Positions 28,398-40,815 of a DNA stretch of 64,000 nt are shown piece by piece. A program made the translations under genes and the position numbers. Source of the stretch: Zooshikella harenae (lineage in GTDB: Bacteria; Pseudomonadota; Gammaproteobacteria; Pseudomonadales; Zooshikellaceae); the NCBI RefSeq assembly GCF_018837975.1, contig NZ_JAGSOY010000020.1:1-64000 (forward strand), written 5' to 3'. Under the pieces are notes generated by a model. It searched no databases. It saw nothing but the letters and a program-made list of their open reading frames with translations, and was not told the DNA's origin. Position 1 is the stretch's first letter; every line of letters starts with the position of its first letter.

Positions 28398-29387
28398 TTA
28401 TTTACTACGTGTATCAACCAATACTGCTAACAGAATTACAGTTGCTTTAGCAATCATCTGATAGTAAGACGATACATCTAATAAATTAAGCGCATTATTT
28501 AAAATACCAATAATCAATGCACCAATTAATGTACCTACAATTCGTCCTTTACCGCCAGCTAAACTTGTACCGCCCAAAACAACGGCTGCAATCGCATCCA
28601 GCTCATAGCCAGCACCTGCTGTTGGTTGTGCTGATGCTAATCGTGCTGTTGCAATTATCCCTGCTAGCGCCGCTAGCATACCGCATAAGCTGTATACAAT
28701 CAGCTTAATATTATCAACATTGATACCAGAAAGTCGGGTTGCACTCTCATTGCCTCCTAGCGCATAAATGTAACGTCCTAAGCGGGTATGATTTAAAATA
28801 AAATAACCACCCGCAAACACTATCACCATTAAATACACCGGCACAGGAATACCAAGCACATAACCAGTTCCTAACCAAGAAAACTGATCTGCTGTATGAT
28901 GAAGCCCTGTTGAAATCGGCCGACCATCAGTAAATACCATGGTCACACCACGAAATAATGTCATTGCCACGAGTGTTGCTATAAAGGGCTGTACTTTACC
29001 TTTAGCGATAACAATCCCACTACAAGCTCCCATAAAACTGCCCATCAGCAAGGTGATGAGTACCGCTCCGATCACTGGGACCTCATAACCTATTAAGCTG
29101 GCACAAATAGCACCCGACAATGCCAATACCGACCCAACACTTAGATCAATCCCCGCCGTCAAAATAACCAATGTCATGCCGACCGCAATAATGGCATTGA
29201 TTGATGTTTGTCGTAAAATATTGAGTAAATTATCAACCGCAAGAAATTGAGGATTAAACAGCGAAACTATCGCTACTAAAATAAGTAATGCTAAAAACGA
29301 CTTATGACGAATTAAATTCTCAACAGAAAACCACTGAACCCAGTGCTCAGCTGAGCTTTTTTTAGTCGACTGTACAGGGCTATTCAT
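28398..29387 (-). CDS. rbsC: Ribose ABC transporter, permease
   Basis: A 329-residue inner-membrane permease of the BPD_transp_2 family with about ten hydrophobic segments; [18 protein letters not shown] and [14 protein letters not shown] are characteristic of RbsC-type permeases. Its start overlaps the rbsA stop by 4 nt (ATGA). Confidence 0.95.
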   Translation of the reverse strand: MNSPVQSTKKSSAEHWVQWFSVENLIRHKSFLALLILVAIVSLFNPQFLAVDNLLNILRQTSINAIIAVGMTLVILTAGIDLSVGSVLALSGAICASLIGYEVPVIGAVLITLLMGSFMGACSGIVIAKGKVQPFIATLVAMTLFRGVTMVFTDGRPISTGLHHTADQFSWLGTGYVLGIPVPVYLMVIVFAGGYFILNHTRLGRYIYALGGNESATRLSGINVDNIKLIVYSLCGMLAALAGIIATARLASAQPTAGAGYELDAIAAVVLGGTSLAGGKGRIVGTLIGALIIGILNNALNLLDVSSYYQMIAKATVILLAVLVDTRSK

Positions 29388-30895
29388 ACATACTCCTCTT
29401 CAGTGGTCTTACCTACTGCGTAACGCATGATATGTTCCTGATTTGCGCTTTGGCCTTCAAACTCACCCACTAAACGCCCAGAATACATGACTAAAATTCG
29501 GTCACTCATTCCCAAAATCTCAGGCATATCAGACGACACAAGAATAATTCCCATTCCACTGCGTTTTAACTCATTAATCAAAAGATATATTTCTTTCTTA
29601 GCTCCTACATCGATGCCTCGTGTAGGCTCATCCAGAATTAACACCTTTGGATTAGTTAATAATCCCTTGGCAATGGCTACTTTTTGTTGGTTGCCACCCG
29701 ATAAATACTTAATTAATTGGTATGCAGAAGGTGTTTTTACTCTAAGCCGTTGGATAAACTGCGCAATGGCTTCTTGTTCTTTTGTTTTATTAATCACACC
29801 CATTTGCCGAGAAAAGGTTTTCAGTGAACTAAGCACCATATTTTCACCGACTGAAAGCTCTGTAACAAGCCCCTCACCTTTTCGGTCTTCAGAAATATAG
29901 GCAATTCCAGCCTTAAGTGCTTGCTGTGGATTCGTACAATTTAATTTCTGACCATTAAGGGTAATGCTTCCTTTCGTGAGTGGATTAGCACCATAAATAA
30001 TCTTCATTAATTCAGTGCGTCCAGCTCCCATTAACCCTGCAATACCAAGGATTTCACCTTCAAATAACTCAAATGAAGCATTTTGAACCCCAGGACCACT
30101 TAAGCCATTAACAGCCATCAGTGTTTTTTGACCACTCTGTTGAGGTTCCCTTGGATATTGCTCAGTGAGTTTCCGGCCAACCATCCACTCAATTATTTCA
30201 TCCTCATGGGTATCCTTTACAGGCACTTCTTTAATAAGCTCTCCATCTCTTAATACAGTAATATCATCACATACAGTAAAAATTTCTGCCAAACGGTGCG
30301 AAATATAAACAATGCCGCATCCTGTCGCACGTAATTCGCGAATAATACGAAATAGGCTCTGAGACTCAGTATCGGTTAACGCATCAGTCGGCTCATCCAT
30401 AATAATGACCTTGGCATTAACAGCCAAAGCTTTGGCAATTTCGACCATTTGCTGCGTACCAATATTTAGGCTGCCAACAGGAGTACCAGGATCAAGTGAT
30501 AACCCAAGTCGCTGCAATAGATAATGCGCTTCCTGCTTCATTTTTGACCAGTCAATTCTTCCTGGCCAACATATAAATTCACGTCCTAAAAAAATATTTT
30601 CCGCCACAGACAGTTCAGGAAGTAAATTTAACTCTTGATGAATAATACTAATGCCTGCATCTTGAGATGCTTTTGGCGAGGAAAATACACAGTTTTTTCC
30701 CAAGTAACAAATGTTACCTGCATCAGCCTGATAAATACCTGTTAATACTTTCATCAGGGTAGATTTACCAGCACCATTTTCGCCTACCAAAGCCATAACT
30801 CGCCCTTGATAAACATTAAGGCTAACTTCATGGAGTGCTCGAACCCCAGGAAATGACTTACTTATTGACTGCAATTGTAGTATTGTTTCTGGCAT
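29384..30895 (-). CDS. rbsA: Ribose ABC transporter, tandem ATPase
   Basis: About 503 residues with two ABC domains. The first has Walker [13 protein letters not shown] and Walker [12 protein letters not shown]; the second has the degenerate Walker [13 protein letters not shown] usual for RbsA/MglA, then [15 protein letters not shown] and [14 protein letters not shown]. The frame opens at 30919, but GAGGG just after the rbsD stop fits ATG 30895 (MPETIL) and gives the family's normal length. It powers ribose uptake through RbsC. Confidence 0.95.
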   Translation of the reverse strand: MPETILQLQSISKSFPGVRALHEVSLNVYQGRVMALVGENGAGKSTLMKVLTGIYQADAGNICYLGKNCVFSSPKASQDAGISIIHQELNLLPELSVAENIFLGREFICWPGRIDWSKMKQEAHYLLQRLGLSLDPGTPVGSLNIGTQQMVEIAKALAVNAKVIIMDEPTDALTDTESQSLFRIIRELRATGCGIVYISHRLAEIFTVCDDITVLRDGELIKEVPVKDTHEDEIIEWMVGRKLTEQYPREPQQSGQKTLMAVNGLSGPGVQNASFELFEGEILGIAGLMGAGRTELMKIIYGANPLTKGSITLNGQKLNCTNPQQALKAGIAYISEDRKGEGLVTELSVGENMVLSSLKTFSRQMGVINKTKEQEAIAQFIQRLRVKTPSAYQLIKYLSGGNQQKVAIAKGLLTNPKVLILDEPTRGIDVGAKKEIYLLINELKRSGMGIILVSSDMPEILGMSDRILVMYSGRLVGEFEGQSANQEHIMRYAVGKTTEEEYV

Positions 30896-30905
30896 TCTAC
30901 CCTCA

Positions 30906-31325
30906 CTAAAATACGACACCTGCTTTAATTATAACATTAGCATAGGGTGTGAATTCACCAGTACGTACTACAGCTGTAGCACCATGAGTATTGGCTTTAA
31001 ATAATTCATGAGAAATATAAGAAATTTTAATAGGATGTCCTTGCGCTTCTTCTTGTTGCTTGACGAGTTGAATAAAGGACTCATACAGCGCTGGACTTTT
31101 AACCACGAATTCTTCTGCCAAAATTAATGATTCTACTTGTACTTCACCAAACACAGTAGTACAAGTTTCAATAAATGATGGCGTACCAGGGCAAAGTGCC
31201 AAGTCAATACGCGGCGTTGTATTAGGTATAGGTAATCCACTGTCTGCAATGGCCAACATATCATTATGGCCTAATTTAGCTACACAATAGGATAACTCCG
31301 AGTTAAGCAGTCGACCTCGTTTCAT
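30906..31325 (-). CDS. rbsD: D-ribose pyranase
   Basis: A 139-residue RbsD/FucU protein: [30 protein letters not shown] with the catalytic His, and a C-terminal [15 protein letters not shown]. It speeds conversion of beta-pyranose to beta-furanose forms of ribose so that ribokinase can use it. First gene of the rbs operon, downstream of the palindromic operator. Confidence 0.95.
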   Translation of the reverse strand: MKRGRLLNSELSYCVAKLGHNDMLAIADSGLPIPNTTPRIDLALCPGTPSFIETCTTVFGEVQVESLILAEEFVVKSPALYESFIQLVKQQEEAQGHPIKISYISHELFKANTHGATAVVRTGEFTPYANVIIKAGVVF

Positions 31326-31993
31326 AGCTTACGTCTCTTGGCATAAAGTTTTTTTATTTTTTAACCACAGCAAAAGAAATGATGACTAAACACCTAACAT
31401 TAGCTTTTACAATAAAGCCTGAATGGATAGCTAAATGTAAACATCACCTGTTCTTATAAACTCTGTTTCAGAAAAACAAGCTCTTTATTTGTGTCCTTTT
31501 ACAAGCCACCCATGTCACTTTGACTCATGCTGAAGTTAATACACACTCTATTCTAGGCAAACGATTGCGCAATCGTTTGCCTAGCACAATAATGAATATT
31601 CTTAAATACTGTCAACTCATTTCTAATACTAAATATGCCTTAAATGATTTATAGCTAGACATAATAGTTATGAATCTAAGATCACTAACTGGTGGAGTGC
31701 CCAAAAATACGTTCCCTCTCACGACAAACTTTGATAATAACCTTTTCTTTTATAAGTCATATTTCATCCCACTTTACGATAGAATATCGATCTTTTGCCA
31801 GAGATTGGCAATAAGCCCTAAAGTCGTTCGTGCAGGGTAATTTGTGCTACGGTATATTCCTGCGCCGGTTAACAGTGTTATGGATGAATGGTCATACTGT
31901 TATAAGCACAAAACTAACCAAGCAAGAATTGTACATACTGTTTTTTTGTATAAGAAGAAAGAACATGAACTCACTGAGGTATCTGCCCTAGTT
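31326..31993. other. Intergenic region upstream of rbsD and folM
   Basis: About 670 bp without a credible gene. It holds the 32-bp rbs operator (31553-31584). The frame of folM is open back to 31844, but residues before 31994 do not look like family sequence. No clear sigma-70 boxes could be fixed. Confidence 0.5.
31553..31584. promoter_or_regulatory. Perfect palindromic operator, probable double RbsR site
   Basis: CTAGGCAAACGATTGC (31553-31568) is followed immediately by its exact reverse complement (31569-31584). Each inner half (31557-31568 and 31569-31580) by itself fits GCAAWCGWTTGC, a LacI-family-like 12-bp site, so two repressor dimers could sit side by side. It lies 228 bp upstream of rbsD. 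RbsR in the same operon is the obvious ligand. Confidence 0.75.
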
Positions 31994-32716
31994 ATGCTGA
32001 AAGTGTCTAAATCCCCCATAGTCATTACAGGAGGAGCACAACGAATTGGCCTTCATTGTGCGCTGAGGTTTGCTGAATTAGGTCAACCTATAGTTGTCTC
32101 CTACCGCACACCAAGAGACACACTCAAACAACTCGATAAAGCAGGTGTCACTTGTATTGCTGCTGACTTTAGCCATCCTGATGGCGTAGAAGCATTTACT
32201 CGCACGCTTAATCAGCGCTTTGGTAAACTTCGGGCAATTATCCATAATGCATCAAGCTGGCATACCGAAGCCGAAGGCATTGAGCCTGCAGATCTCATGC
32301 AACGCATGACACAAATTCACATGGTGACGCCCTATCTTATTAACCGCCGTTGTCATAACTTACTTTTGGCCAACAAGCCTGAGGCCACAGATATTATTCA
32401 CATCACTGACTGTGTCGTTGAAAAAGGTAGCTATTCCCATATTGCATATAGTGCAAGCAAGGCAGGTATGGATAATATGACTCGGTCGTTTGCCAAGAAC
32501 TATGCACCCGACATTAAAGTGAATGCAGTTGCGCCTGCACTGATTATGTTCAATGAAGGTGACACACCAGACTACCAGCAACACTCACTGAACAAATCGC
32601 TTCTGAAGATCGAGCCAGGGCCAGAAGTCATTTTTGAAACATTATGCTTTTTATTAAATTCCAGCTACATTACTGGGCGCACTATCGGCCTTGACGGTGG
32701 CCGACATATTAAATAG
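31994..32716 (+). CDS. folM: Dihydromonapterin reductase FolM (SDR family)
   Basis: About 240 residues of a short-chain dehydrogenase: IVITGGAQRIGLHCAL for NADPH, then a Y-S-A-S-K catalytic segment (HIAYSASKAGMDNM) and the C-terminal YITGRTIGLDGGRHIK typical of FolM. FolM reduces dihydromonapterin to tetrahydromonapterin, the usual pterin cofactor of phenylalanine hydroxylase in gammaproteobacteria. The frame is open from 31844, giving 50 extra residues, but the family starts just before the glycine motif, so ATG 31994 is chosen. folE follows after 13 bp. Confidence 0.88.
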   Translation: MLKVSKSPIVITGGAQRIGLHCALRFAELGQPIVVSYRTPRDTLKQLDKAGVTCIAADFSHPDGVEAFTRTLNQRFGKLRAIIHNASSWHTEAEGIEPADLMQRMTQIHMVTPYLINRRCHNLLLANKPEATDIIHITDCVVEKGSYSHIAYSASKAGMDNMTRSFAKNYAPDIKVNAVAPALIMFNEGDTPDYQQHSLNKSLLKIEPGPEVIFETLCFLLNSSYITGRTIGLDGGRHIK

Positions 32717-32729
32717 TTGAGATTACATT

Positions 32730-33305
32730 ATGAGCAACGAAAAAGTTCAAACTGTTCTTGCAGAAAACTATCGCACAATTATCGCTTCATTAGGAGAAGA
32801 CCCTAATCGTGAAGGACTGCTTGATACTCCAAAACGCGCCGCCAAAGCAATGCAATTTCTCACCCAGGGATATCATCAAGAATTAGAAAGCATTGTTAAC
32901 GGTGCAATATTTGAGTCTGACAATGAAGAAATGGTCTTGGTTAAAAATATTGAGCTTTATTCTTTGTGCGAACATCACCTACTACCCTTTATTGGTAAAT
33001 GCCACGTAGCCTACTTACCTGCAGGAAAAGTGATTGGCCTATCCAAAATCGCTCGGGTAGTTGATATGTTTGCCCGTCGCTTACAGATTCAGGAAAATCT
33101 TACATCACAAATTGCCAAGGCTGTTGAAAGCGTTACAGGTGCTCGGGGTGTTGGCGTTATTATTGAAGCCAAACATATGTGTATGATGATGCGTGGTGTT
33201 GAAAAGCAAAACTCTGTTATGAGCACATCCGTTATGCTTGGTGATATGCGTAAATCTCAGGCTACCCGCCAAGAATTTTTAACGCTCGTTAATCATCACA
33301 ACTAA
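32730..33305 (+). CDS. folE: GTP cyclohydrolase I
   Basis: A 191-residue type I GTP cyclohydrolase: zinc ligands in [14 protein letters not shown] and in HMCMMMRG, plus [17 protein letters not shown]. It opens GTP to dihydroneopterin triphosphate. Pairing with folM suggests that this copy feeds the monapterin branch; a second folE could exist elsewhere. Confidence 0.96.
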   Translation: MSNEKVQTVLAENYRTIIASLGEDPNREGLLDTPKRAAKAMQFLTQGYHQELESIVNGAIFESDNEEMVLVKNIELYSLCEHHLLPFIGKCHVAYLPAGKVIGLSKIARVVDMFARRLQIQENLTSQIAKAVESVTGARGVGVIIEAKHMCMMMRGVEKQNSVMSTSVMLGDMRKSQATRQEFLTLVNHHN

Positions 33306-33733
33306 GACATAACATGGATGGCATCAAAGCCTTTTACCTCAACTGTTTTGCTTCGCCCGTTAACGCATTTATTGTGAGGGCTATCAGGGGTATTAGGCTA
33401 GCCTTCATCAAGCGGCTTTTAGCAAAACCATTCATAAGTCAGCATAATGTGTGTGCTGTATTCTATCCGAGCTCAACTACAACAAAGCTATCAGTGCCAT
33501 TCTAAAAAAAAACATACCAATACATAATTTTCTGCAACACATGTAGCTTGTTATCTATTAGGGGTTATTACCAGCTTTCACTGCAAGATACTGCTCAATC
33601 TTTAGCATAGGGTGATCAGTAAATACTTTAGTAAAATGCTTAATATAGACCCACTAAAAATTTTGGATGCCATAAAAAAAGCAGGCTGAATGCCTGCTTT
33701 TTTTATCACTGAACAATCAAAAAATTGTTTGTG
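33306..33733. other. Intergenic region between folE and nhaC
   Basis: About 430 bp. A 63-residue plus-strand frame (33314-33505) has no recognisable motifs and is not called. The only clear feature is the shared terminator at 33674-33704. Confidence 0.5.
33674..33704. terminator. Bidirectional Rho-independent terminator
   Basis: Seven A, GCAGGC (33681-33686), a 5-nt loop, GCCTGC (33692-33697) and seven T. Works for the minus-strand nhaC gene, which ends 30 bp away, and for any plus-strand read-through from folE. Confidence 0.9.
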
Positions 33734-35323
33734 TTATTGCTTACTGGAGATTATTTTCATGATCCCAATAGCAATAATAAAAGTGACAGCCGATGCCGAT
33801 AAGGCCATCAGAGTTGACTCAGTAAAGCCTAAAACCAAAAAGCCAACAGCAGCAATAAATGCAGTAATTAAGGCATAAGGTAACTGAGTCACTACATGAT
33901 CAATATGATGACAGGAAGCACCTGTTGAAGAAAGGATAGTCGTGTCCGAAATAGGTGAGCAATGATCACCAAACACTGAACCCGCTAATACAGCCGCAAA
34001 CATGGGTAGCATCATTGCAATCTCAGTAGCACCAGCCATATCACCCGCAATAGGTAACATAATACCAAACGTGCCCCAGCTAGTGCCTGTAGCAAAGGCC
34101 ATAATGCCAGAAACAATAAATAAAATGATTGGTAGATACGCAAGATTAAGTACATCTTTAACCAAGCTCGCAAGGTATTTACCTGTTTCCAGTTCACCAA
34201 TAATGCTAGTCAACATCCAAGCAAAAACCAAAATATAAATCGCTGGTAACATTGCTTTAAGGCCATTCATCAACCCTTTAGCATAGTCTCCTGCAGAAAG
34301 CTTTCTAAATGCGGATAAAACGAGGGAAGTCGCAAAGCCACCTAAACCACCATATACCAGTGATTTTGCAACATCAGTCAGCTCAAAAGCACCTAAAATG
34401 CTAAAAGGCTTACCATCTTTAGCCAGCGCATCAGCACCTGTTGAAATCATAAAGTAAATTGTAGCTAAAATTAGTACAACAACAGGCAATACTAAATCTA
34501 TAACTTTACCTTGCCGGTCTGTTTGCATTTCTATTGAACCCGGCGGTGTTCCTCGATCAACGCTAAAAAGCTGTCCATTATGTGCATTATGAGTATGCTT
34601 ACGCATTGGACCAATTTCCAATTTCAGCAAAATAACCGCTAATACCATCAACAACGCAAACAATGGATAAAAATTCATGGGAACAATGGTGATAAAGGCT
34701 GAAAGTGCAGTATAGCCAGTCACTTCATGCGCAACCAATAAACCACCAATCAATGCAATAATATAAGCGCCCCAGCTGGAAATAGGGGTTAAGACGCAGA
34801 CAGGGGCCGCCGTCGAGTCAATTAAATACGCCAATTTTGCACGAGAAATATTCTGGCGATCAGTAATAGGTCGACATATGTTACCAACCGCTAAGCTGTT
34901 AAAGTAATCATCAATAAAGATAAAAATTCCAAGGAAAAAGGTCATTAACAACGAACTTTGTTGCGACTTGACACGCTTCCTGGCCCACTCAGCAAAGGCA
35001 TTACTGCCCCCCATCATGCTGATAAAACTGGTGATAATACCAAGCACTACTAAAAACAGAAGAATATAAATATTCCAGGTGTTTGGAGCTCCCTCTTTCC
35101 AAAATACCCAAGCATTAGGCACGCCATCTTCCCAAAATACTCCTTTAAATGCTTCAGCAATATGTATAATGGCCGCCAGAGGGTCAATATTGGTCAGCAG
35201 CAATGCGCCAACAACTATGCCCGCCCCCAAAGAAAATAGTACATGCCGTGTAATAACGGCTAAACCAATGGCAACGACTGGAACAAGTAGCGACCAGGCA
35301 CTGTTAATATATGTTGATTCCAT
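33734..35323 (-). CDS. nhaC: Na+/H+ antiporter, NhaC family
   Basis: A 529-residue membrane protein with roughly 11-12 hydrophobic segments. FIFIDDYFNSLAVGNICRPITD, DSTAAPVCVLTPISSWGAY and GSVFGDHCSPISDTTILSS are conserved pieces of the NhaC superfamily. The family mainly includes Na+/H+ or malate/lactate-type antiporters; the exact substrate cannot be read. A charged loop near residues 245-275 separates the halves. Single gene, ending at a strong terminator. Confidence 0.85.
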   Translation of the reverse strand: MESTYINSAWSLLVPVVAIGLAVITRHVLFSLGAGIVVGALLLTNIDPLAAIIHIAEAFKGVFWEDGVPNAWVFWKEGAPNTWNIYILLFLVVLGIITSFISMMGGSNAFAEWARKRVKSQQSSLLMTFFLGIFIFIDDYFNSLAVGNICRPITDRQNISRAKLAYLIDSTAAPVCVLTPISSWGAYIIALIGGLLVAHEVTGYTALSAFITIVPMNFYPLFALLMVLAVILLKLEIGPMRKHTHNAHNGQLFSVDRGTPPGSIEMQTDRQGKVIDLVLPVVVLILATIYFMISTGADALAKDGKPFSILGAFELTDVAKSLVYGGLGGFATSLVLSAFRKLSAGDYAKGLMNGLKAMLPAIYILVFAWMLTSIIGELETGKYLASLVKDVLNLAYLPIILFIVSGIMAFATGTSWGTFGIMLPIAGDMAGATEIAMMLPMFAAVLAGSVFGDHCSPISDTTILSSTGASCHHIDHVVTQLPYALITAFIAAVGFLVLGFTESTLMALSASAVTFIIAIGIMKIISSKQ

Positions 35324-35662
35324 GAGTTTACTAACCTTTGTTGCTAGGGTTATCTCTACCCTCAGCAGCCAAAAGCTGTTCGCGTGGCACAGATGTCAAG
35401 ATACTGAAACCATCTGAGCAACAGACTGAAGCTTCGCGTTTCACTGTATTACTGGTAAAAACCAGCAAATCAGATATCTGTTAACCATAACCGTCAGTTT
35501 CCACCCAATAGTAAAGTGGTAATTGAACCTTATGGAAAATATTCGCAAACCGCTTAAAACTGCATTGATCAAATTCTTGTTAATGGCTAAATCAAGCGTT
35601 CCTGGTAAGTACACCCGAATTAAACTAGAGGCATTATACTCAAGACGCTCAAAATGAACAGA
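35324..35662. other. Intergenic region upstream of nhaC
   Basis: About 340 bp. Contains a small CTGGT/ACCAG hairpin near 35453-35466. It should hold the nhaC promoter; nothing else recognisable was found. Confidence 0.4.
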
Positions 35663-36196
35663 TCATTCAGTTACTGCCTGTAACTCATCATTGATGATGG
35701 TATAAGTCAACTGTTTACTCTGAGAAGGACAACAGATACGATCTTCTTCATCATGTTGCAGCACAGACAACAGAATCTGTTGATTTTCCACCACCAGGCT
35801 CTGCACCTTGGTACGATCACCTAAGTTAACGGCAGGAAGCGCTTTTCTTTCTTCTCCCCCCAGTACCACAGATAGTTCCCGATAATAACCAGAGCCACCA
35901 GGATCAGAGATTAATATCGCAACAATATCCAAGTGTCCGTCATTATTAACATCGGCTAGTACACGCTGGCTTGAAAGACGAACCAGTAAATCCTCACCAT
36001 TTTCAGCCCCTTTTTTATGGCGATAGAGTCCATTACTTAAAGGAGCCCATCCGGATTTAGTAAAGGTTGTCCGATAATCACCATCTACAACATCTGTTTC
36101 AGTAAATTCAACAGGCTTGGTTTGTAATAGCTGACAGCCACTCAATACTAGACTAACTGCAAGACATACTGCCCATTGAGTCAATGACTGCATCAT
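35663..36196 (-). CDS. Putative lipoprotein of unknown function
   Basis: A 177-residue protein with a lipoprotein signal peptide (LVLSGC, Cys21). The middle contains VLADVNNDGHLDIVAILISD, a pattern like a single FG-GAP/VCBS-type calcium-binding repeat. No enzyme family is recognised. It stands alone, between two terminator-bounded genes. Confidence 0.7.
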   Translation of the reverse strand: MMQSLTQWAVCLAVSLVLSGCQLLQTKPVEFTETDVVDGDYRTTFTKSGWAPLSNGLYRHKKGAENGEDLLVRLSSQRVLADVNNDGHLDIVAILISDPGGSGYYRELSVVLGGEERKALPAVNLGDRTKVQSLVVENQQILLSVLQHDEEDRICCPSQSKQLTYTIINDELQAVTE

Positions 36197-36280
36197 TCAC
36201 TCCTGACAACTTATACAAAGTTAAACGTTCAAAACAACTCTGACCGTTGATTCATACCATCTACGTTAACAGGTTAGTAT

Positions 36281-36317
36281 AAAATAATGCCCACATAAGA
36301 GTGGGCATTATTTTTTT
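36281..36317 (-). terminator. Terminator after dps
   Basis: AAAATAATGCCCAC (36281-36294) pairs with GTGGGCATTATTTT (36301-36314) around a 6-nt loop, with T-runs at both outer ends. Located 60 bp beyond the dps stop on the minus strand. Confidence 0.88.
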
Positions 36318-36375
36318 CCCCTTTACGAGTCATGTAGTATACATCACTCAGGGTATCTCAAAAGCAAAGTGCTAT

Positions 36376-36852
36376 TTATAACATGCTACGTAGCATCCAC
36401 ACATTTTTCTCGTGCAAGCGCATTCTATCAGAAATCAACCCTGCTGAGGACTCATCGTTAACATCCTGAGCAGTAGGTAAAACACTTCGAGCAACACGCA
36501 CAACTGACTCATTGGCTTCAGCCAAAATACGTAACATGTCCTGAGCTGAAGGAACATTATCAGGCTGCTCTATACTGGACAACTTTGCAAATGCTTTAAA
36601 TGTTCCTGGTGCAGGGAAACCAAGTGTTCGAATCCGTTCCGCAATTTCATCTACAGCATTTGCAAGTTCAGTGTATTGTTCTTCAAATAACAAATGCAGA
36701 TCACGAAAACTCGGACCCGTCACATTCCAGTGAAAGTTATGGGTTAAAAGATATAAGGTGTAACTGTCCGCTAATAGTTTACTTAAGCCGTCAGCAATCT
36801 GACCCCGAGCGTCATCTGTGATACCTAAGTTAGGTGTATGAACATCAGCCAT
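36376..36852 (-). CDS. dps: Dps-family ferritin-like DNA-binding/iron-storage protein
   Basis: About 158 residues. The Dps ferroxidase motif is intact: [20 protein letters not shown], with H, D and E in the usual spacing. Dps assembles a dodecamer that oxidises iron with peroxide and protects DNA. The frame opens at 36882, but AAGGAG lies 6 nt before ATG 36852 (MADVHTP), which is chosen. Monocistronic. Confidence 0.94.
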   Translation of the reverse strand: MADVHTPNLGITDDARGQIADGLSKLLADSYTLYLLTHNFHWNVTGPSFRDLHLLFEEQYTELANAVDEIAERIRTLGFPAPGTFKAFAKLSSIEQPDNVPSAQDMLRILAEANESVVRVARSVLPTAQDVNDESSAGLISDRMRLHEKNVWMLRSML

Positions 36853-37357
36853 GGTCATCTCCTTAAAGCTGTTTTCTTGCAAAGTTATTGTTAGAGGTGA
36901 AGTTAATTTCAGTTCAGTTTAATCAACAACAAACGAACAAGAAAACTAATTATATAAATAGAAATGATTAACTTTTTCTATAACAAACATGTTAAAGCAA
37001 CATAAAATACTTACGCTTCCTCAGTGACTTCTCAAGAACGCTGTCCGTAATTCATAAAAGCCAAAGGCAATACAAAATAGGCAAGAGCGAAGTTTGTTGT
37101 TAAGAAAAGTTTACAAAACACAGTAAGTATAACAATGTTGAACACTTACTAGATGACACTCATCATAGTTGATTTGTACTCAAGAAAGATTCGTCTCGCT
37201 CCATAAAAATGGAGTGACAAAAACACGACAGGCCAGCATTATGGCTGGCCTGACTATGTACACTTTATATGGAGTATTTATTGACTAGAGACAAATAAGT
37301 GCACTTATTACTTGAAACCAAGCATCATTAACGATAATGGTACTTGGGAAACAGCAA
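36853..37357. other. Intergenic region between guaA and dps
   Basis: About 500 bp, AT-rich. It contains the guaA terminator at 37229-37252 and must hold the dps promoter. I did not find a clear OxyR or Fur site. Confidence 0.45.
37229..37252 (-). terminator. Terminator of the guaBA operon
   Basis: CAGGCCAGC (37229-37237) pairs with GCTGGCCTG (37244-37252), loop 6 nt; on the minus strand the stem is followed by TCGTGTTTTTG. It lies about 105 bp after the guaA stop. Confidence 0.75.
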
Positions 37358-38935
37358 TTACTCCCACTCAATCGTCGCAGGTGGCTTACTGGATATATCG
37401 TACGTCACTCGTGAAATACCACTGATTTCATTGATAATCCGATTAGAAACCCGCTCCAAAAATTCATATGGTAAATGTGCCCAACGGGCTGTCATAAAGT
37501 CAATGGTTTCAACTGCACGCAATGCAATAACATACTCATAACGCCGTCCATCACCCACAACTCCGACTGATTTTACAGGTAAAAATACAGCAAATGCTTG
37601 ACTGACTTTGTGGTATAAATCAGCTCTATGTAGCTCTTCAATAAAAATAGCATCTGCTTTACGCAGTGTATCTGCATATTCTTTTTTCACTTCCCCAAGT
37701 ATTCTTACTCCAAGACCAGGCCCAGGAAATGGATGACGATAAACCATGTCATAAGGTAAGCCTAACTCCAATCCAAGCTGGCGAACCTCATCTTTAAAGA
37801 GTTCGCGCAGTGGCTCTACCAGCTCAAACTGCATATCTTCAGGTAATCCACCCACATTGTGGTGCGACTTAATCACATGGGCTTTGCCTGTTTTAGCACC
37901 GGCAGATTCAATAACATCAGGGTAAATAGTGCCTTGCGCAAGAAATTTAACATTTGTTAGCTTGGTCGCTTCCTGGTCAAATATTTCAATAAATGTATTA
38001 CCAATAATTTTCCGTTTTTGCTCAGGGTCAGCCACGCCAACCAGCTTGGATAAAAATAGTTGCTCCGCATTAGCACGAATCACTTTTATCCCCATGTTTT
38101 CAGCAAACATCGCCATCACCTGATCACCTTCGTGCAAGCGCAATAAGCCATTATCAACAAACACACAGGTTAACTGATCACCAATGGCTTTGTGCAATAA
38201 TGCAGCTACAACGGAGGAATCCACCCCCCCAGAAAGCCCTAACAACACTTTATTGCTACCCACTTGTTCACGGATACGCGCAATTGCATCGTCAACAATA
38301 TTTGATGATGTCCAAAGCGCATCACAGTCAGCAATACTACGCACAAATCGCTCAAGAATACGCTTACCCTGCTTAGTGTGGGTCACTTCTGGGTGAAACT
38401 GCACGCCATAGTAAGCTTTCTCATCATTAGCCATGGCTGCGATGGGGCAACTATCTGTAGTGGCAACCACAGTAAAACCTTCAGGTAGAACAGCCACTTT
38501 ATCACCATGACTCATCCAGACATCCAGTGATAATGTGCCGTCTTCTTTAACATGGTCTTCAATACCTTCGAATAGCCGACAGCTGTCTGCTAAATTCACC
38601 TCAGCATAACCAAACTCTCGATGATCCGAAGTGCTTACCTGACCACCAAACTGCTCTGCCATGGTTTGCATCCCATAACAAATACCCAACAGCGGCACGC
38701 CAAGCTCAAAAACGATTTGTGGCGCACGAGGTGTGTCATCACCCGTAACTGACTCAGGACCACCGGCTAGAATAATGGCTTTAGGTGCAAATGCCTGAAT
38801 TTCAGACGCATCAACATCATAAGGATAAATCTCACAATACACTCCAATTTCCCGAACTCGTCGTGCGATGAGTTGCGTGTACTGAGAGCCAAAATCCAAA
38901 ATAAGAATACGTTGAGCGTGGATATCCATTGACAT
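37358..38935 (-). CDS. guaA: GMP synthase (glutamine-hydrolysing)
   Basis: 525 residues, the normal GuaA length. An N-terminal class I glutamine amidotransferase (GICYGMQTM with the catalytic Cys; His in [12 protein letters not shown]) is followed by the ATP-pyrophosphatase domain ([15 protein letters not shown]) and the dimerisation domain ending in PPATIEWE. It converts XMP to GMP. It follows guaB in the same direction as in most gammaproteobacteria. Confidence 0.98.
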   Translation of the reverse strand: MSMDIHAQRILILDFGSQYTQLIARRVREIGVYCEIYPYDVDASEIQAFAPKAIILAGGPESVTGDDTPRAPQIVFELGVPLLGICYGMQTMAEQFGGQVSTSDHREFGYAEVNLADSCRLFEGIEDHVKEDGTLSLDVWMSHGDKVAVLPEGFTVVATTDSCPIAAMANDEKAYYGVQFHPEVTHTKQGKRILERFVRSIADCDALWTSSNIVDDAIARIREQVGSNKVLLGLSGGVDSSVVAALLHKAIGDQLTCVFVDNGLLRLHEGDQVMAMFAENMGIKVIRANAEQLFLSKLVGVADPEQKRKIIGNTFIEIFDQEATKLTNVKFLAQGTIYPDVIESAGAKTGKAHVIKSHHNVGGLPEDMQFELVEPLRELFKDEVRQLGLELGLPYDMVYRHPFPGPGLGVRILGEVKKEYADTLRKADAIFIEELHRADLYHKVSQAFAVFLPVKSVGVVGDGRRYEYVIALRAVETIDFMTARWAHLPYEFLERVSNRIINEISGISRVTYDISSKPPATIEWE

Positions 38936-39082
38936 AGGTGTTCTCTACTGTAACTAAATAAAATACTGTTTTTTTTGCTATGTGCTTTTTTCACATCAAG
39001 TTGTGTACTTACCATGACTCTCCATCTTCTATATGGAAGCCAATCTGGCTTACACTTTTCAGCTTTAAAAGGTAAATAGCAA

Positions 39083-39105
39083 ACGGGGCTGAAATTCAGC
39101 CCCGT
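39083..39105 (-). terminator. Hairpin between guaB and guaA
   Basis: ACGGGGCTG (39083-39091) pairs with CAGCCCCGT (39097-39105). It has only a short T-run on the minus strand (TTTG), so it may lower read-through into guaA instead of ending the transcript. Confidence 0.55.
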
Positions 39106-39118
39106 GTTTGTGTATGTT

Positions 39119-40624
<1,506 letters not shown>

Positions 40625-40815
40625 TCATTTATTATAACGTCCGCTATAAAACCTCACAACACAAAACGAGGACTCATCATGATTTTTATTGTGTCCTGCT
40701 GTAAAATCATTCGCTCTTACAGCAACTTAAAGATGCAGTAAAAAAACACTGATTAATCAATCAACATTGTGTCCCTATTTAACACATTCATATTTTCAAA
40801 TAAGGATCTGCCGTT

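Noticed and set aside
33314-33505. 63-residue frame after folE
   Set aside because: No recognisable motif or good ribosome site, and it ends in an AT-rich intergenic stretch.
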